A stretch of DNA of 64,000 nt. Source: Streptomyces liliifuscus (GTDB taxonomy: Bacteria; Actinomycetota; Actinomycetes; Streptomycetales; Streptomycetaceae). The stretch's first letter is position 1. Every line of letters starts with the position of its first letter. The stretch spans positions 9,300,001 to 9,364,000 of the forward strand of contig NZ_CP066831.1 in assembly GCF_016598615.1 (NCBI RefSeq), read 5' to 3'. The translations under genes and the position numbers were made by a program. Of this stretch, positions 1-8,951 are shown piece after piece. Below the pieces are notes generated by a model, which ran no database searches, was not told the DNA's origin, and saw only the letters and a list, made by a program, of their open reading frames with translations.

Positions 1-280
1 AGCTCGCGGCGCCGCCGAGCGGCTTGGCGTCGGTGAACGACAGCAGGAGCGTGTTGAGGAACGGGAACACGCCGAAGACCACCGCGCAGACGATCGCGGG
101 GGCGGTCCACAGCCAGGGCAGCCACCAACGGCGGTACAGCGCGGCGCCGTTGGCGCCGGGAGCGGGGCCGGGCAGCACCGCCCGGCCCAGTCGGCGTATG
201 CGGGACGGGGCCGCGCCCGGCACGGAGGCTGTGTGCTCCGCACCGGACGCGGACACCGGCTTCGCGGTCTGCGTCGCCAC
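1..280 (-). CDS. Sugar ABC transporter permease (N-terminal part, runs off the left edge)
   Basis: Partial gene. Read on the minus strand from the GTG at 280-278, it encodes a basic, Ala/Pro-rich cytoplasmic leader followed by a first transmembrane helix rich in W, A, V and F (LPWLWTAPAIVCAVVFGVFP) and then LLLSFTDAKPLGGAA. This is the usual beginning of MalF/UgpA-type permeases of carbohydrate-uptake (CUT1) ABC transporters. The start lies 2 nt past the TGA of the upstream binding-protein gene, so the two are probably translationally coupled. The rest of the protein, including the EAA loop that contacts the ATPase, is outside the window. Substrate unknown; the neighbouring alpha-mannosidase suggests a mannose-containing sugar (inference). 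Confidence 0.82.
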   Translation of the reverse strand, partial: MATQTAKPVSASGAEHTASVPGAAPSRIRRLGRAVLPGPAPGANGAALYRRWWLPWLWTAPAIVCAVVFGVFPFLNTLLLSFTDAKPLGGAAS

Positions 281-282
281 GA

Positions 283-1653
283 TCAGCCTGCCTGCTTCAG
301 CAGGTCGTCGGCCTTCTCCTGGGCGTCCTTCACGGCCTGCTCCGGGCTCTTCTTGCCCTGCATGGCCAGCTGCACCTGGGACACGATGGCCTTCTGCACG
401 GCCGGGGAGAGGTTGGTCTGGTAGGCCGTGGTGGTCTTGAGCTGCTCGGCGACGAGCTTGCGGGCCTGGGAGAAGGGGTCGCTGCCGGTCGCGTTCTGGA
501 AGAACGGGTCGTCCAGCGAGGTCGTGGTCGTCGGGAAGATCACGACGTTCGGGTCCTTGCACCAGGCCGTCTGGTTCTCGGCGTTGGTGAGGAACTTGGC
601 GAACGCCAGCGCGGTGGGGGCGTGCTTGCTGGTCGCGGCGACCGAGATGTACTGAGGGGCGGCCGTGGTGTGGCCGAGCGCGTCGAAGGGCTGCTGGCCC
701 ACACCGGTCTTGGCGTACACCGACGGGCTGTTCTGCTTCACGAAGCGCACGAAGCTCGGGTTGGTCGAACCGTAGGCGACCTGGCCCTGGCTGTACGGCG
801 TGGAGGGGTCGTTGCTGGAGGACAGCGAGTCCTTCGGCATGGCGCCCTCCTTGTACAGCCTCGCCATCCAGGCCACCCACTGGGCGGTCCTCGGATCGTC
901 GGCGAAGACGGCGGACTTGCCGTCCGCGGACAGCGTCTTGATGTCCATCTGGTCCCAGTCGGCAGGGATCCGCCAGATCGGGTTGGCCATCGTCGCGTAG
1001 TACTTGCCCTTGGCCGACTTGGCGATCTTCTCGTAGTCGGCGAACAGGCCGAACATGGTCTTCGGCGGCTTCGCCGGGTCGATCCCGGCCTTCTTCAGCA
1101 TGTCGGTGTTGTAGGTGAGGAGGACGCCGCCGGTGTACCAGGGCAGCACGCTGTGCGCCGCCTTCCCCGAGGCGTCCTTGTAGGTGCTGGACTTCCAGAA
1201 CGCCGGGACGAACGGCTTGGCGGCGTCAGGGTCCTTGACGCCCACGTCGAGGAGGTAGCCGGCCTTGGTGAGTGCGGTCGCCGTGGGGGCGTCGACGTTG
1301 ATCACGTCCGGCATGGTGCAGCCCTGGGCGTCGGCGACGGTGCGCTGGGTGAACGTGCTGTCGCCGGGGTCGTCGATCCACTTGACCGAGGTGCCGGGGT
1401 TGGCCTTCTCGAAGTCCTTGATCACCCCGTTGAAGAAGTCCCCGAAGTCCTTCTTCAGGTTGGTCGTCTGGAAAGTGATCTTTCCGTCGACGTCACCGGT
1501 GAGCTTGCCCGACCCGACGTTTCCCTTGTCGACCTTGCAACCGCCCGCGGTGGCGCCACCGTCGTCGGAGCCGCCGGAGAGGCCGCAGCCTGCGGCCGTC
1601 AACGTCAGTACGACGAGCCAGGCCAGGGATCCGGTCAGTCTTCTTGCGCGCAT
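283..1653 (-). CDS. Extracellular sugar-binding lipoprotein of a CUT1 ABC transporter
   Basis: A 456-residue family 1 solute-binding protein. The N-terminus has an Arg-rich n-region, a hydrophobic core and a lipobox LTAAGC with the lipidated Cys at residue 23, so the mature protein would be tethered outside the membrane. The length and the segments ITFQTTNLKKDFGDFFNGV and VNVDAPTATALTKAGYLLD match sugar-binding proteins of the MalE/UgpB type. The start is an ATG preceded by AGGAGG about 7 bases upstream. The permease gene follows after 2 nt. The alpha-mannosidase and RpiR regulator genes lie upstream in the same orientation, which makes an oligosaccharide with mannosyl residues a reasonable ligand guess, but the sequence does not prove it. 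Confidence 0.88.
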   Translation of the reverse strand: MRARRLTGSLAWLVVLTLTAAGCGLSGGSDDGGATAGGCKVDKGNVGSGKLTGDVDGKITFQTTNLKKDFGDFFNGVIKDFEKANPGTSVKWIDDPGDSTFTQRTVADAQGCTMPDVINVDAPTATALTKAGYLLDVGVKDPDAAKPFVPAFWKSSTYKDASGKAAHSVLPWYTGGVLLTYNTDMLKKAGIDPAKPPKTMFGLFADYEKIAKSAKGKYYATMANPIWRIPADWDQMDIKTLSADGKSAVFADDPRTAQWVAWMARLYKEGAMPKDSLSSSNDPSTPYSQGQVAYGSTNPSFVRFVKQNSPSVYAKTGVGQQPFDALGHTTAAPQYISVAATSKHAPTALAFAKFLTNAENQTAWCKDPNVVIFPTTTTSLDDPFFQNATGSDPFSQARKLVAEQLKTTTAYQTNLSPAVQKAIVSQVQLAMQGKKSPEQAVKDAQEKADDLLKQAG

Positions 1654-1814
1654 TGCTGCCCTCCTGAGACCCAGTCTGCTGCTGGTTCAATTCACCAACT
1701 TCGACTCCGATTGATGAAAAGGTGGACCAGAATTCATCGGAGGTCAATGGGTGCTGTGTTGCTTTTAGGTTCCGGACACGGTCGGCGCGCGGTCGGTGCA
1801 CGGCCGCAGGGCGG

Positions 1815-2501
1815 TCAGTGCCGGTGCTCGTGGTCCGGGTGCGACGGATCGCCGGGGTGCTCGTGCCCGGCGGCGTACACCACCCCGGCGCGCGCCCGGT
1901 CGAGCCAGGCGAAGAAGGCACGCCGGCCGGCGGACCGGCGCAACTCCTGGGCGACACCCTCGCGTACGCCCCCGTAGGGCAGGCGGTCAGAGGTGTCCGT
2001 CCCACCGAAGGGGTCGACCCCGCGTCGCAGGGCGTCCGGGGTGAGGAAGCGGTCCGGGTTGCGGTCGTAGTAGTCCCGGACCGCCGACTCCGGCACGTCC
2101 TGCTCGCTCTCCAGCGCGGCGAGCAGGACGCGCGCGGCCGGGGAGTGGGCGAGCACCGCGGCGACGATGCTGCCGAGATCCGCGACGTCCTCCTCGGCCA
2201 CGGCGAGCACCTGCGCCGGCCGGACCTCTTCGGGGGGTCTCAGACCGCGCTCGGCGCAGGCCCGGCGGGCCAGTTCGTCCACGACGACCACCTGGGTCGC
2301 CCAGCGCCGCCGCTGCCGTTCCGCGCGCGCCGACGCGTCGGGACGGGTCACGGGATCGCGCGGCGGTACGACCCTCAGCAACGCGTCCACGTGCGCCGCG
2401 GCGAGAGCGTCACCGTGCACGAGCGCGGCAACTCCCGCGGGCAGATGGGCGTGCGCCGGGACGCCGGGTGGATGCGAACGCGCGTGTACGTGCTCGCTCA
2501 T
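1815..2501 (-). CDS. Hypothetical protein with His-rich ends and a SurA/parvulin-like segment
   Basis: A 228-residue protein I do not recognise with certainty. Its ATG overlaps the stop codon of the alpha-mannosidase gene (ATGA), so it is translationally coupled to it. Both ends are rich in histidine: MSEHVHARSHPPGVPAHAH at the start and GHEHPGDPSHPDHEHRH at the end, a pattern often seen in metal-binding tails. The middle is helical and charged. The segment VRDYYDRNPDRFLTPDALRR (about residues 160-180) resembles the stretch before the catalytic domain in SurA/parvulin-type prolyl isomerases, but no parvulin domain follows. No signal peptide is visible. A link to glycan breakdown rests only on operon position. 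Confidence 0.6.
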   Translation of the reverse strand: MSEHVHARSHPPGVPAHAHLPAGVAALVHGDALAAAHVDALLRVVPPRDPVTRPDASARAERQRRRWATQVVVVDELARRACAERGLRPPEEVRPAQVLAVAEEDVADLGSIVAAVLAHSPAARVLLAALESEQDVPESAVRDYYDRNPDRFLTPDALRRGVDPFGGTDTSDRLPYGGVREGVAQELRRSAGRRAFFAWLDRARAGVVYAAGHEHPGDPSHPDHEHRH

Positions 2502-5500
2502 GGCAGCACCTCCAGCGGTACGGCCTCGGTGTAGGCGACGTTGCCGTGCCAGGCGATCTTCGCCATCAGCCAGTACGACCCGGGCGGCACCGCACGGCCG
2601 TCCACTTCGATCGCGCACTCCAGCCGCTCCCCGGCGGGCACGGTGAAGCCCTGGCAGCCCGGGCCCACCCCCGGCCAGGTGCCCCACGACGACACCGCCC
2701 ACAGGGTGCCGTCGACCGGACCACGGGTGGTGTTGCGCACGGTCACCGGAACGCGGCCGAGTTCGCCCGCGCGTACCCTGATCCGTTCAACTCCCAGACT
2801 CGACACGAGAGTTGGTCCTGTACGACCGTCCGGCTCGCCCTCCGGGACGGTGCCCGGAACGTCGAGGGCCACGACATCCTCGTACGTCTGACCGCCGTAC
2901 GACAGCAGCGCGGCGAGCCAGTGGCGGCCGGGGGTGGCGTCGGGGGCGGGGGTGACGGTGACCTCGGAGAGGGTGAATCCGCCGGGGCCCAGCGCGTACG
3001 GCAGTTGGGCGGGTTCGGCGGACCAGCCGGGCGGTACGCGCAGGGCGACCGTGCCCGACACCGGGGCGTCGGTGAGCTCCGAACTGACGCGGACCGTCGC
3101 GGTCACGGGGCTCCCGGAGACGGTGAGCGCGGTCGGCGAGACGTACACCGCGACGGGCATGTTGCCGCGCGGGGCGGGGCCGGAGTTGTGCAGCCAGTAC
3201 CGGGTGTGGACGGGTTGCGCGGGCTCGTGTACGGCGATGCCGGGGCCGTGCGGCGTCCGTCCGTCCCCGGGAGTCGCCAGGACCGTCGCGACCTCGAACC
3301 CGGTCAGCTCGACGTCGAGAACCCCTTCCTGGTCCGGGGTCAGCGGTGCTCCGGGGTTCTCCAGGACGTCGGCGCGGGTTCCGGCCGTCCACGGCAACGG
3401 ACCCCGCACCCGGGCCCGGACCGGGCGACCGGACACCTCGTGCATCCGTACGACGACTCCGCGGACCGGGTCCGCCGGGGCCACGCTGCCGCGGGCCAGC
3501 GGCGAGCCGACCGGTTTGAGCGCGTCGAGCAGGACCTCGCCCTCCGGCTCCAGTCCCAGCAGGGTCGCTCTCCTCGGCAGGACGGGAGCCTCCGGCGATG
3601 CGTCCGGCACCTCGGATACATCGGGTGCATCCGAGGTGTCCGAGGCGTTGCCGTCGCGCAGTCGTGCCGTGAGTGGGTGGTTGTACGCGTGGCCGGTGCG
3701 CGGCAGTCCCAGCTTCCGCCAGTCGCCCTCGCCGCCCACCACGGCGTACTCGAAGGTGTGCGACCACCGCTGGAGCTGGAACGCCGAGCCGTCGGGGGCG
3801 GTTCGGCGGGGCGGGTCGATCCAGATGCCCGAGGGCCAGCCCGTGCACGAGCGCATCAGCGACATGTAGAGGTCCCCGGACGACGTGACCACACAGCCGG
3901 GTGTACCGCGGTTGAGGACGGCGAAGCTGCGGCCGTCCCAGGCGTCGCCCGGTGGCAGGGCCTCGCCGCCGCCCGCCGCCGTGGCCCGCAGGATCGCGTC
4001 GTCCAGGTCGGCCACCAGCGCGTCGACCGCCTTGGCGTCGTCCTGCGGGCGGGCGCCCGCCACGACGAGCAGCGGCAGCCGTTCGAGGTCGCGGAGGTCG
4101 GCTCCGGGGACCCACTCCTCGCGCAGGCTCGCGCGCGGCGCGACCCAGACGGCCGCCACGCCGTGGCCGGTCAGTTGCCGGCGCAGTTCGCGTCCGGCGG
4201 CCGGGTCCCAGCCGAGCGCTTCCGCGACGACGGTGTTGCGTTCGGGGCCGCCGACGGCGATACGGATGTCGGGCAGGTTGGAGTCGATCTCCAGGTCGCC
4301 GTAGCGCGGTCCGTCGGCGATCGTCGAGGTCGCGGTGACGCCCGCGCGGACCAGGGCCGCCGCGAGCGGGGTGCCGAGTTCACCGGCCTCGTCCCAGGAG
4401 GAGTGGACGAGTTCGGCCACGCCGATCGAACGGTGGCCGAGGAGCGCGCCCGAGTCGTCGCGGATCTCGGCGCGGGCCGTGGAGCCGAGGCCGAACCAGG
4501 TGTTGGCCGGGTTGTCCAGCGTCCAGGGGAACCGCTCGCTGTCGACCTCCACGAAGCCGAACCCGCGGCCGATGACGGCGTCGGCCACCTCGTGCACCGG
4601 CAGCCCGCCCCGCACGTCGGAGGGCCAGCGGACCCGGATCAGCCGGTCGGCGCCGTCGTACCCGTCGACGGTGGTGGACACGTCCAGTCGCGCCACTCCC
4701 TTCCACAGGCACAGCCGCTGGGTGTAGCGGAAGAGGCCCAGGTCGGCGGTGACGGTGACGCGGGAGCCGGCGGGGGAGTGCTCGACCCGGACGTTGGCGG
4801 TCACATCGCGGCTGCGGGCGGCCGTGGTTCCGGTCGGGGTGAGATGCCAGGGCCCCTCGCCGAAGCGGGGGTGCCGCGGGTACTCCTCCTGCACGACCAG
4901 TTCGTTGCCGATGTCGCCGGCGCGCAGCAGATCCCGCCCGCCCTCGACGAGCGCGCGCAGCCGGCTCACCCCGCCGCCGCGTCCCGGGTCCACGGTCAGC
5001 TCGTAGAACTCGTTGCGGATCGTGGTGCCTTCGCCCGGCGTCCACTCGGAGACCGTGCCCCGCGCGAGCGGAAGCGCCTTGAGCCCCATGCCGGGGACCT
5101 CCGGCACGATCACACGCAGTTCGCCGTTCTCCCGCACGGCGGGCAGCGGAAGACCTGTGTCGTCGAGCGGTACGAGTCCGGGGTCGTCGACGGTCAGTAC
5201 GTCCTGCCGCTGCCAGGTCGCGGAGTTGAACACCACCAGGTCGGGGCCGCCGCCCGGCAGCGGGGCCACGTGCCGGGCGAGGGCGTCGGTCGCGTCGGCG
5301 TGCACGGTCTCAGCGAGGTCCGCCAGTTCCCGCCACCCGGTGAGCAGGTCGATGTAGACCTGGTCGGACTCCGAGCCGGTGATGGCGTCGTGATGGGCGC
5401 CGTAGATCAGCTGCCGCCACGCCTTGTCGAGGGCCGCGTCCGGATAGGGGTGCCCGGTGACGAGCGAGGCGAGTGTCGCCCACGCCTCGGCGTCGGCGAG

Positions 5501-6823
5501 CAGCGTCTCCCCGTACCGCTGGGCCTGCTTGGTGTCGATGTAGGAGACGTCCTTGCCGGTGTAGACGGGGTTCATGTCCCGGGTCTGCGGTGACGCCGTG
5601 CGCCCCTCGGCGTCCAGCTCGGCCCGCACGGCGGCGAAGAAGTCGCGCGGCACGGCGCTGACGAAGCGCGGCCAGACGTACCGGGCGTTCCAGTCGCGGT
5701 GGATGTCCATGACCCAGCGGCACGGCGGCGCGTAGTCCCCGCCGACCGGGAGCAGCACGTTGCGGGTGAGCGCGACCTGCTTGAGGCCCTTGAAGAGCTT
5801 GAGCGCGGCCGCCTGGGCCTCGGGCAGTGTCGGCGCGTTGTCGATGGCCCAGCCCGCGCCGTAGTGGTTGACCATGTACGCGGTCAGCAGCCCGCGCCCC
5901 GAGGGGGCGATCCAGGAGAACTCGGCGGGGAACTGCATCCGGTTCGGGTCCCGGGGCTCCTCGCCGAACACGGAGAGGGTGGGACCCCACTGGTGGAAGG
6001 GGCCGCGCGCCCACGAGCTGGAGGACAGCCCCGCGTCGGCCATCAGCCCCGGGAACTGCGGGTCGTGCCCGAAGGCGTCCAGCTGCCAGGCCGTCTCCGG
6101 CGACGCGCCCATGACGGCCCGTTGGAAACCGTCCCCGTAGACGGCGTTGCGGATGGTGGCCTCGGCGCCGGTGAGATTGGTGTTGGGCTCGTTGTAGGTG
6201 CCGCCCATGATCTCCACCCGGCCGGTCCGCAGCAGCTCCCGGAGGAAGGCGCGCTCCTCGGGGAACGCGTCCCAGTACGGCTTGAGGTAGTCGACCTCCG
6301 CGAGCACGAAGGTGTACGCGGGGTCGCGGCGCGCCAGATCGCAGTGGGCCCGGACGAGACTCATGCCGGACTGGCCCCGGGAGTCGAAGGTGCGCGCGGG
6401 CAGCCCCGTCGACGCAGGGTCGTCGGCGACGTCCCAGGTCTCGGTGTACGCGCCCTGGGTGTTCCACCAGACGGGGTCGTAGTGGAAGTGGCTGACCATG
6501 AACATCGTCCAGCCCGGCTCCGCCGCCGTGAACTCGGCGGGTTGCACGGCCACTTGGGCCTCGTCGGTGGCGATCACATCGGTCGCGGTCACCGAGATGT
6601 CGCGGCGCTCGCCCGGCGCGAGGCCCGTGCGCACGGGTATCTCGGCGCGCGCGGTGCCGTCGTCGGCCACCGTGGCGAGGGCCTCCCCGGCGACACCGGA
6701 GCCCTCGACGGTGAGCCGGACGGTCCGGCCGGGGGTGTGGCTCAGCTCGACGGCCACGATCTGGCGCGGCTGCTCGGTGGTTCCGACGAAGAGCTCGGTC
6801 GACTCGACAGAGGTGACGCGCAT
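2498..6823 (-). CDS. Alpha-mannosidase, glycoside hydrolase family 38
   Basis: A 1441-residue enzyme expected to hydrolyse terminal alpha-mannosyl residues. The metal-site motif HFHYDPVWW begins at residue 112, after a roughly 100-residue N-terminal beta domain, and the probable nucleophile is Asp249 in WQLDAFGHDP. The long C-terminal half is beta-sandwich-like and carries repeats of the NEW3 type (APDATPGRHWLAALLSYGG and a second copy near the end). The start chosen is the ATG at 6823, preceded by AGGAG; an in-frame start 14 codons upstream has no ribosome site. No signal peptide is seen, so it probably acts in the cytoplasm on imported oligosaccharide. It sits between an RpiR regulator and the sugar-binding lipoprotein. 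Longer than the usual 800-1000 residue bacterial GH38 because of the extra C-terminal domains. Confidence 0.88.
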   Translation of the reverse strand: MRVTSVESTELFVGTTEQPRQIVAVELSHTPGRTVRLTVEGSGVAGEALATVADDGTARAEIPVRTGLAPGERRDISVTATDVIATDEAQVAVQPAEFTAAEPGWTMFMVSHFHYDPVWWNTQGAYTETWDVADDPASTGLPARTFDSRGQSGMSLVRAHCDLARRDPAYTFVLAEVDYLKPYWDAFPEERAFLRELLRTGRVEIMGGTYNEPNTNLTGAEATIRNAVYGDGFQRAVMGASPETAWQLDAFGHDPQFPGLMADAGLSSSSWARGPFHQWGPTLSVFGEEPRDPNRMQFPAEFSWIAPSGRGLLTAYMVNHYGAGWAIDNAPTLPEAQAAALKLFKGLKQVALTRNVLLPVGGDYAPPCRWVMDIHRDWNARYVWPRFVSAVPRDFFAAVRAELDAEGRTASPQTRDMNPVYTGKDVSYIDTKQAQRYGETLLADAEAWATLASLVTGHPYPDAALDKAWRQLIYGAHHDAITGSESDQVYIDLLTGWRELADLAETVHADATDALARHVAPLPGGGPDLVVFNSATWQRQDVLTVDDPGLVPLDDTGLPLPAVRENGELRVIVPEVPGMGLKALPLARGTVSEWTPGEGTTIRNEFYELTVDPGRGGGVSRLRALVEGGRDLLRAGDIGNELVVQEEYPRHPRFGEGPWHLTPTGTTAARSRDVTANVRVEHSPAGSRVTVTADLGLFRYTQRLCLWKGVARLDVSTTVDGYDGADRLIRVRWPSDVRGGLPVHEVADAVIGRGFGFVEVDSERFPWTLDNPANTWFGLGSTARAEIRDDSGALLGHRSIGVAELVHSSWDEAGELGTPLAAALVRAGVTATSTIADGPRYGDLEIDSNLPDIRIAVGGPERNTVVAEALGWDPAAGRELRRQLTGHGVAAVWVAPRASLREEWVPGADLRDLERLPLLVVAGARPQDDAKAVDALVADLDDAILRATAAGGGEALPPGDAWDGRSFAVLNRGTPGCVVTSSGDLYMSLMRSCTGWPSGIWIDPPRRTAPDGSAFQLQRWSHTFEYAVVGGEGDWRKLGLPRTGHAYNHPLTARLRDGNASDTSDAPDVSEVPDASPEAPVLPRRATLLGLEPEGEVLLDALKPVGSPLARGSVAPADPVRGVVVRMHEVSGRPVRARVRGPLPWTAGTRADVLENPGAPLTPDQEGVLDVELTGFEVATVLATPGDGRTPHGPGIAVHEPAQPVHTRYWLHNSGPAPRGNMPVAVYVSPTALTVSGSPVTATVRVSSELTDAPVSGTVALRVPPGWSAEPAQLPYALGPGGFTLSEVTVTPAPDATPGRHWLAALLSYGGQTYEDVVALDVPGTVPEGEPDGRTGPTLVSSLGVERIRVRAGELGRVPVTVRNTTRGPVDGTLWAVSSWGTWPGVGPGCQGFTVPAGERLECAIEVDGRAVPPGSYWLMAKIAWHGNVAYTEAVPLEVLP

Positions 6824-6871
6824 GGGGCTCCTACGAGGATGCTCGGCGGAGCACCATCGTGGCACCGAGGG

Positions 6872-6890
6872 GATGGTTCAAACAACCATC
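6872..6890. promoter_or_regulatory. Inverted repeat, candidate RpiR operator upstream of the alpha-mannosidase gene
   Basis: A 7+7 inverted repeat, GATGGTT-N5-AACCATC, lies 49 bases upstream of the mannosidase start in the 120-base gap between it and the RpiR gene. A related half element, GTGGTTCATCCA, follows at 6905-6916. Similar sequence recurs in front of the divergent SIS gene at 8058-8069 (TGGTTTCATCCA), which is consistent with one regulator acting on both. That regulator is probably the adjacent RpiR protein (inference). Confidence 0.45.
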
Positions 6891-6943
6891 ATCTGGTTTT
6901 CTCGGTGGTTCATCCATACATCGCCGGTCATCGCCGGTCGGAG

Positions 6944-7855
6944 TCAGCGGGTTCGGCGGCTCTTCACCGTGTGCTGCGGGGTGATGTGGTCGGTCAGCGC
7001 CAGTGAGGCGCTCGCGCGCTGGTAGGAGAGCTGGGCGACCCGGACGTACAGGCAGTCGATGAGGACGAGCACGGAGTGCCGCCCGCCGATGCTCCCGGTG
7101 CGGAAGCTGGTCTCCGAGGTGGCGGAGATCAGCCGGATGTCGGCGGCCCGGGCCAGCGGCGAGCGCGGGTCGGAGGTGAGCGCCACGGTGGTGGCGCCGC
7201 GCTCCTTGGCGAGCTCGAAGGGCTCGATGGTCTCGCGGGTCGCCCCGGAGTGCGAGATGCCGATGGCGACGTCCGCCGGGGTGAGCAGCGCGGCGGAGGT
7301 GGCCGCCCCGTGCACCTCGCTCCAGCCCCGCACCGAGCAGCCGATGCGGAAGAGGCGGGTCTCGGTCTCCTGGGCGACGGCGCCGCTGCCGCCGACGCCG
7401 TAGACGTCGATGCGGCGGGCGCGGGCGACGGCCTGGGCCGCGCGCTCCAGGGCGTCCAGATCCATCCGGTCGATCGTCTGCTGGACCGCGCGCAGATCGG
7501 CGCTGCCGACGACGGTGACGACGCGTTCGAGATCGTCGTCCGGGGAGATCTCGGGGCCGATCTCCGCGCTGCCCCAGTCGGACACCTCGCCGCGACCGCG
7601 CTCCTGGGCCAGCTCGATCAGCAGGTGCTGGTAGGAGTCGAGGCCGATGGCACGGCAGAACCGGGTCACCGTGGCCTGGGACGTGCCCGTACGGCGGCCC
7701 AGCTCGGCGGCGGAGGAGTGGGTGACCGCCGCGGGATCCGCCAGGATCAGCTCGCCCACCTTCCGGAGCGAGCCGGCCAGCCGGGGCAGCTCGGTGCGGA
7801 TCAGCGTGGTGACGTCCGTCGGGGGCATTCCGTTGCCGGCGCCGGTCCGTTCCAT
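6944..7855 (-). CDS. RpiR-family transcriptional regulator (HTH plus SIS domain)
   Basis: A 303-residue regulator. The N-terminal 80 residues form the HTH_6 fold, with the recognition region AAELGRRTGTSQATVTRFCRA. The C-terminal part is a phosphosugar-binding SIS domain, including IDVYGVGGSGAVAQETETRL and VAIGISHSGATRETIEPFELA. Proteins of this type sense phosphosugars and control nearby catabolic genes. It lies head to tail with the alpha-mannosidase gene and head to head with a SIS-domain isomerase-like gene, and inverted repeats occur in both flanking gaps. The ATG at 7855 is used; a second ATG nine codons in is possible because the GAGGAG upstream is rather far (12 bases). Confidence 0.88.
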   Translation of the reverse strand: MERTGAGNGMPPTDVTTLIRTELPRLAGSLRKVGELILADPAAVTHSSAAELGRRTGTSQATVTRFCRAIGLDSYQHLLIELAQERGRGEVSDWGSAEIGPEISPDDDLERVVTVVGSADLRAVQQTIDRMDLDALERAAQAVARARRIDVYGVGGSGAVAQETETRLFRIGCSVRGWSEVHGAATSAALLTPADVAIGISHSGATRETIEPFELAKERGATTVALTSDPRSPLARAADIRLISATSETSFRTGSIGGRHSVLVLIDCLYVRVAQLSYQRASASLALTDHITPQHTVKSRRTR

Positions 7856-8055
7856 GGGGTACCCGATCTCCTCGGTGGTGCATGCTGTGCAGCTGAGAAT
7901 GTATCAGCCACCCACCATCTCGCAGATTGAATCTCAGTACCGAAGGTGCCTCCGGCCCGGGTCGGGCCCGGGGTGCGGTGACGACGCCGGTGGACGGGGC
8001 GTTGCCCGCCGCTCGTGACCTGTGGTTTATTCATTCAAGTAAGCTCGTAAGGGAT

Positions 8056-8076
8056 GGTGGTTTCATCCACCGGTGG
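8056..8076. promoter_or_regulatory. Inverted repeat in the leader of the SIS gene, candidate operator
   Basis: GGTGG-N6-CCACC at 8056-8071, continuing as the palindrome CCACCGGTGG (8067-8076), directly precedes the ribosome site of the SIS gene. It contains TGGTTTCATCCA, close to GTGGTTCATCCA at 6905-6916, and a weaker relative (TGGTTTATTCATTCA) starts at 8022. The 231-base divergent gap 7856-8086 therefore probably holds the promoters of both the RpiR and the SIS gene with shared operators. No clear -35/-10 pair can be assigned by eye. Confidence 0.42.
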
Positions 8077-8086
8077 GGAGTGCCGC

Positions 8087-8851
8087 GTGTCCGTCGACTC
8101 TGTGAACGCCAGCGGGTTTGCGCGTGAAGGCCTGGATGCGCTGAACCGCATCGCCGAGTCCGCCCAGGACGAGGTGCGGCGCGCCGCCGAGCTGATCGCT
8201 CACTGTGTGCGGACCGACGGCGTGATCCAGGCGTTCGGCACCGGGCACTCCCAGGCCCTCGTCCTGGAGCTCGCCGGACGCGCCGGGGGGCTCGTGCCCA
8301 CCAACCGGCTGAGCATCGCCGACCTCGTGCTGTACGGCGGCGACGATCCGAGCGTCCTCGACGATCCGCTGCTGGAGCGCAAGCCTGGCGTCGCCGAGCG
8401 GATCTACGACCTCGCCGAGCCGCGGCCCGAGGACCTGTTCGTCATCATCTCCAACTCGGGTGTCAACAGCGTGATCGTGGAGATGGCTCTGCGGGCCAAG
8501 GAGCGCGGTCACCGTGTCCTCGCCATCACCTCGCTGAGCCACACCCGGGCCGTTCCCGCCTCCCACCCCAGCGGGCGGAAGCTCGCCGACATCGCCGACG
8601 TCGTGCTGGACAACGCCGCGCCGCGGGGGGACGCCCTTCTTCCCCTCCCCGGCGGCGGCTCGGTCTGCGCCCTGTCGACCCTGACCGGCGTGATGCTCGT
8701 CCAGATGGCCGTCGCCGAGGCGGCCGCGTTGTTGCTTGCGGCGGGGGTGCGGCCGCCGGTGTACGTCTCGGCCAACGTGCCCGGGGGGTTTGAGGGGAAC
8801 CTTGACCTTGAGACGCGGTATGCAGGGCGGATTCGGCGTACGGCCAGCTGA
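8087..8851 (+). CDS. SIS-domain phosphosugar isomerase-like protein (UPF0309 type)
   Basis: A 254-residue single-domain SIS protein. Phosphosugar-binding features are GTGHSQALVLELAGRAGG near residue 50 and LFVIISNSGVNSVIVEMAL near residue 130. The family (UPF0309) is often linked to amino-sugar or sugar-phosphate metabolism, but its exact reaction is not settled. The GTG at 8087 is chosen because GGGGAG lies six bases upstream; an in-frame ATG at 8054 would place the candidate operator inside the coding region and has no ribosome site. It is divergent from the RpiR regulator, which probably controls it. Confidence 0.8.
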   Translation: MSVDSVNASGFAREGLDALNRIAESAQDEVRRAAELIAHCVRTDGVIQAFGTGHSQALVLELAGRAGGLVPTNRLSIADLVLYGGDDPSVLDDPLLERKPGVAERIYDLAEPRPEDLFVIISNSGVNSVIVEMALRAKERGHRVLAITSLSHTRAVPASHPSGRKLADIADVVLDNAAPRGDALLPLPGGGSVCALSTLTGVMLVQMAVAEAAALLLAAGVRPPVYVSANVPGGFEGNLDLETRYAGRIRRTAS

Positions 8852-8894
8852 ACGGTTGCGCTCCGCTGGGTGGTGGTGATCGGCCTGCGGGTGC

Positions 8895-8938
8895 GTTGTG
8901 GCTGGTCGCGCAGTTCCCCGCGCCCCTGAAGGGGCGCG
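8895..8938. repeat. Streptomyces-type intergenic hairpin repeat, copy 1
   Basis: GTGGCTGGTCGCGCAGTTCC is followed by the hairpin CGCGCCCC-TGAA-GGGGCGCG (8919-8938). A second copy with the same lead sequence and stem occurs at 22461-22501. I recognise this as a sequence seen in many intergenic gaps of Streptomyces chromosomes. Here it lies between two convergent genes and may also act as a transcription terminator. Confidence 0.65.
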
Positions 8939-8951
8939 GTAGGCGCCGGCC

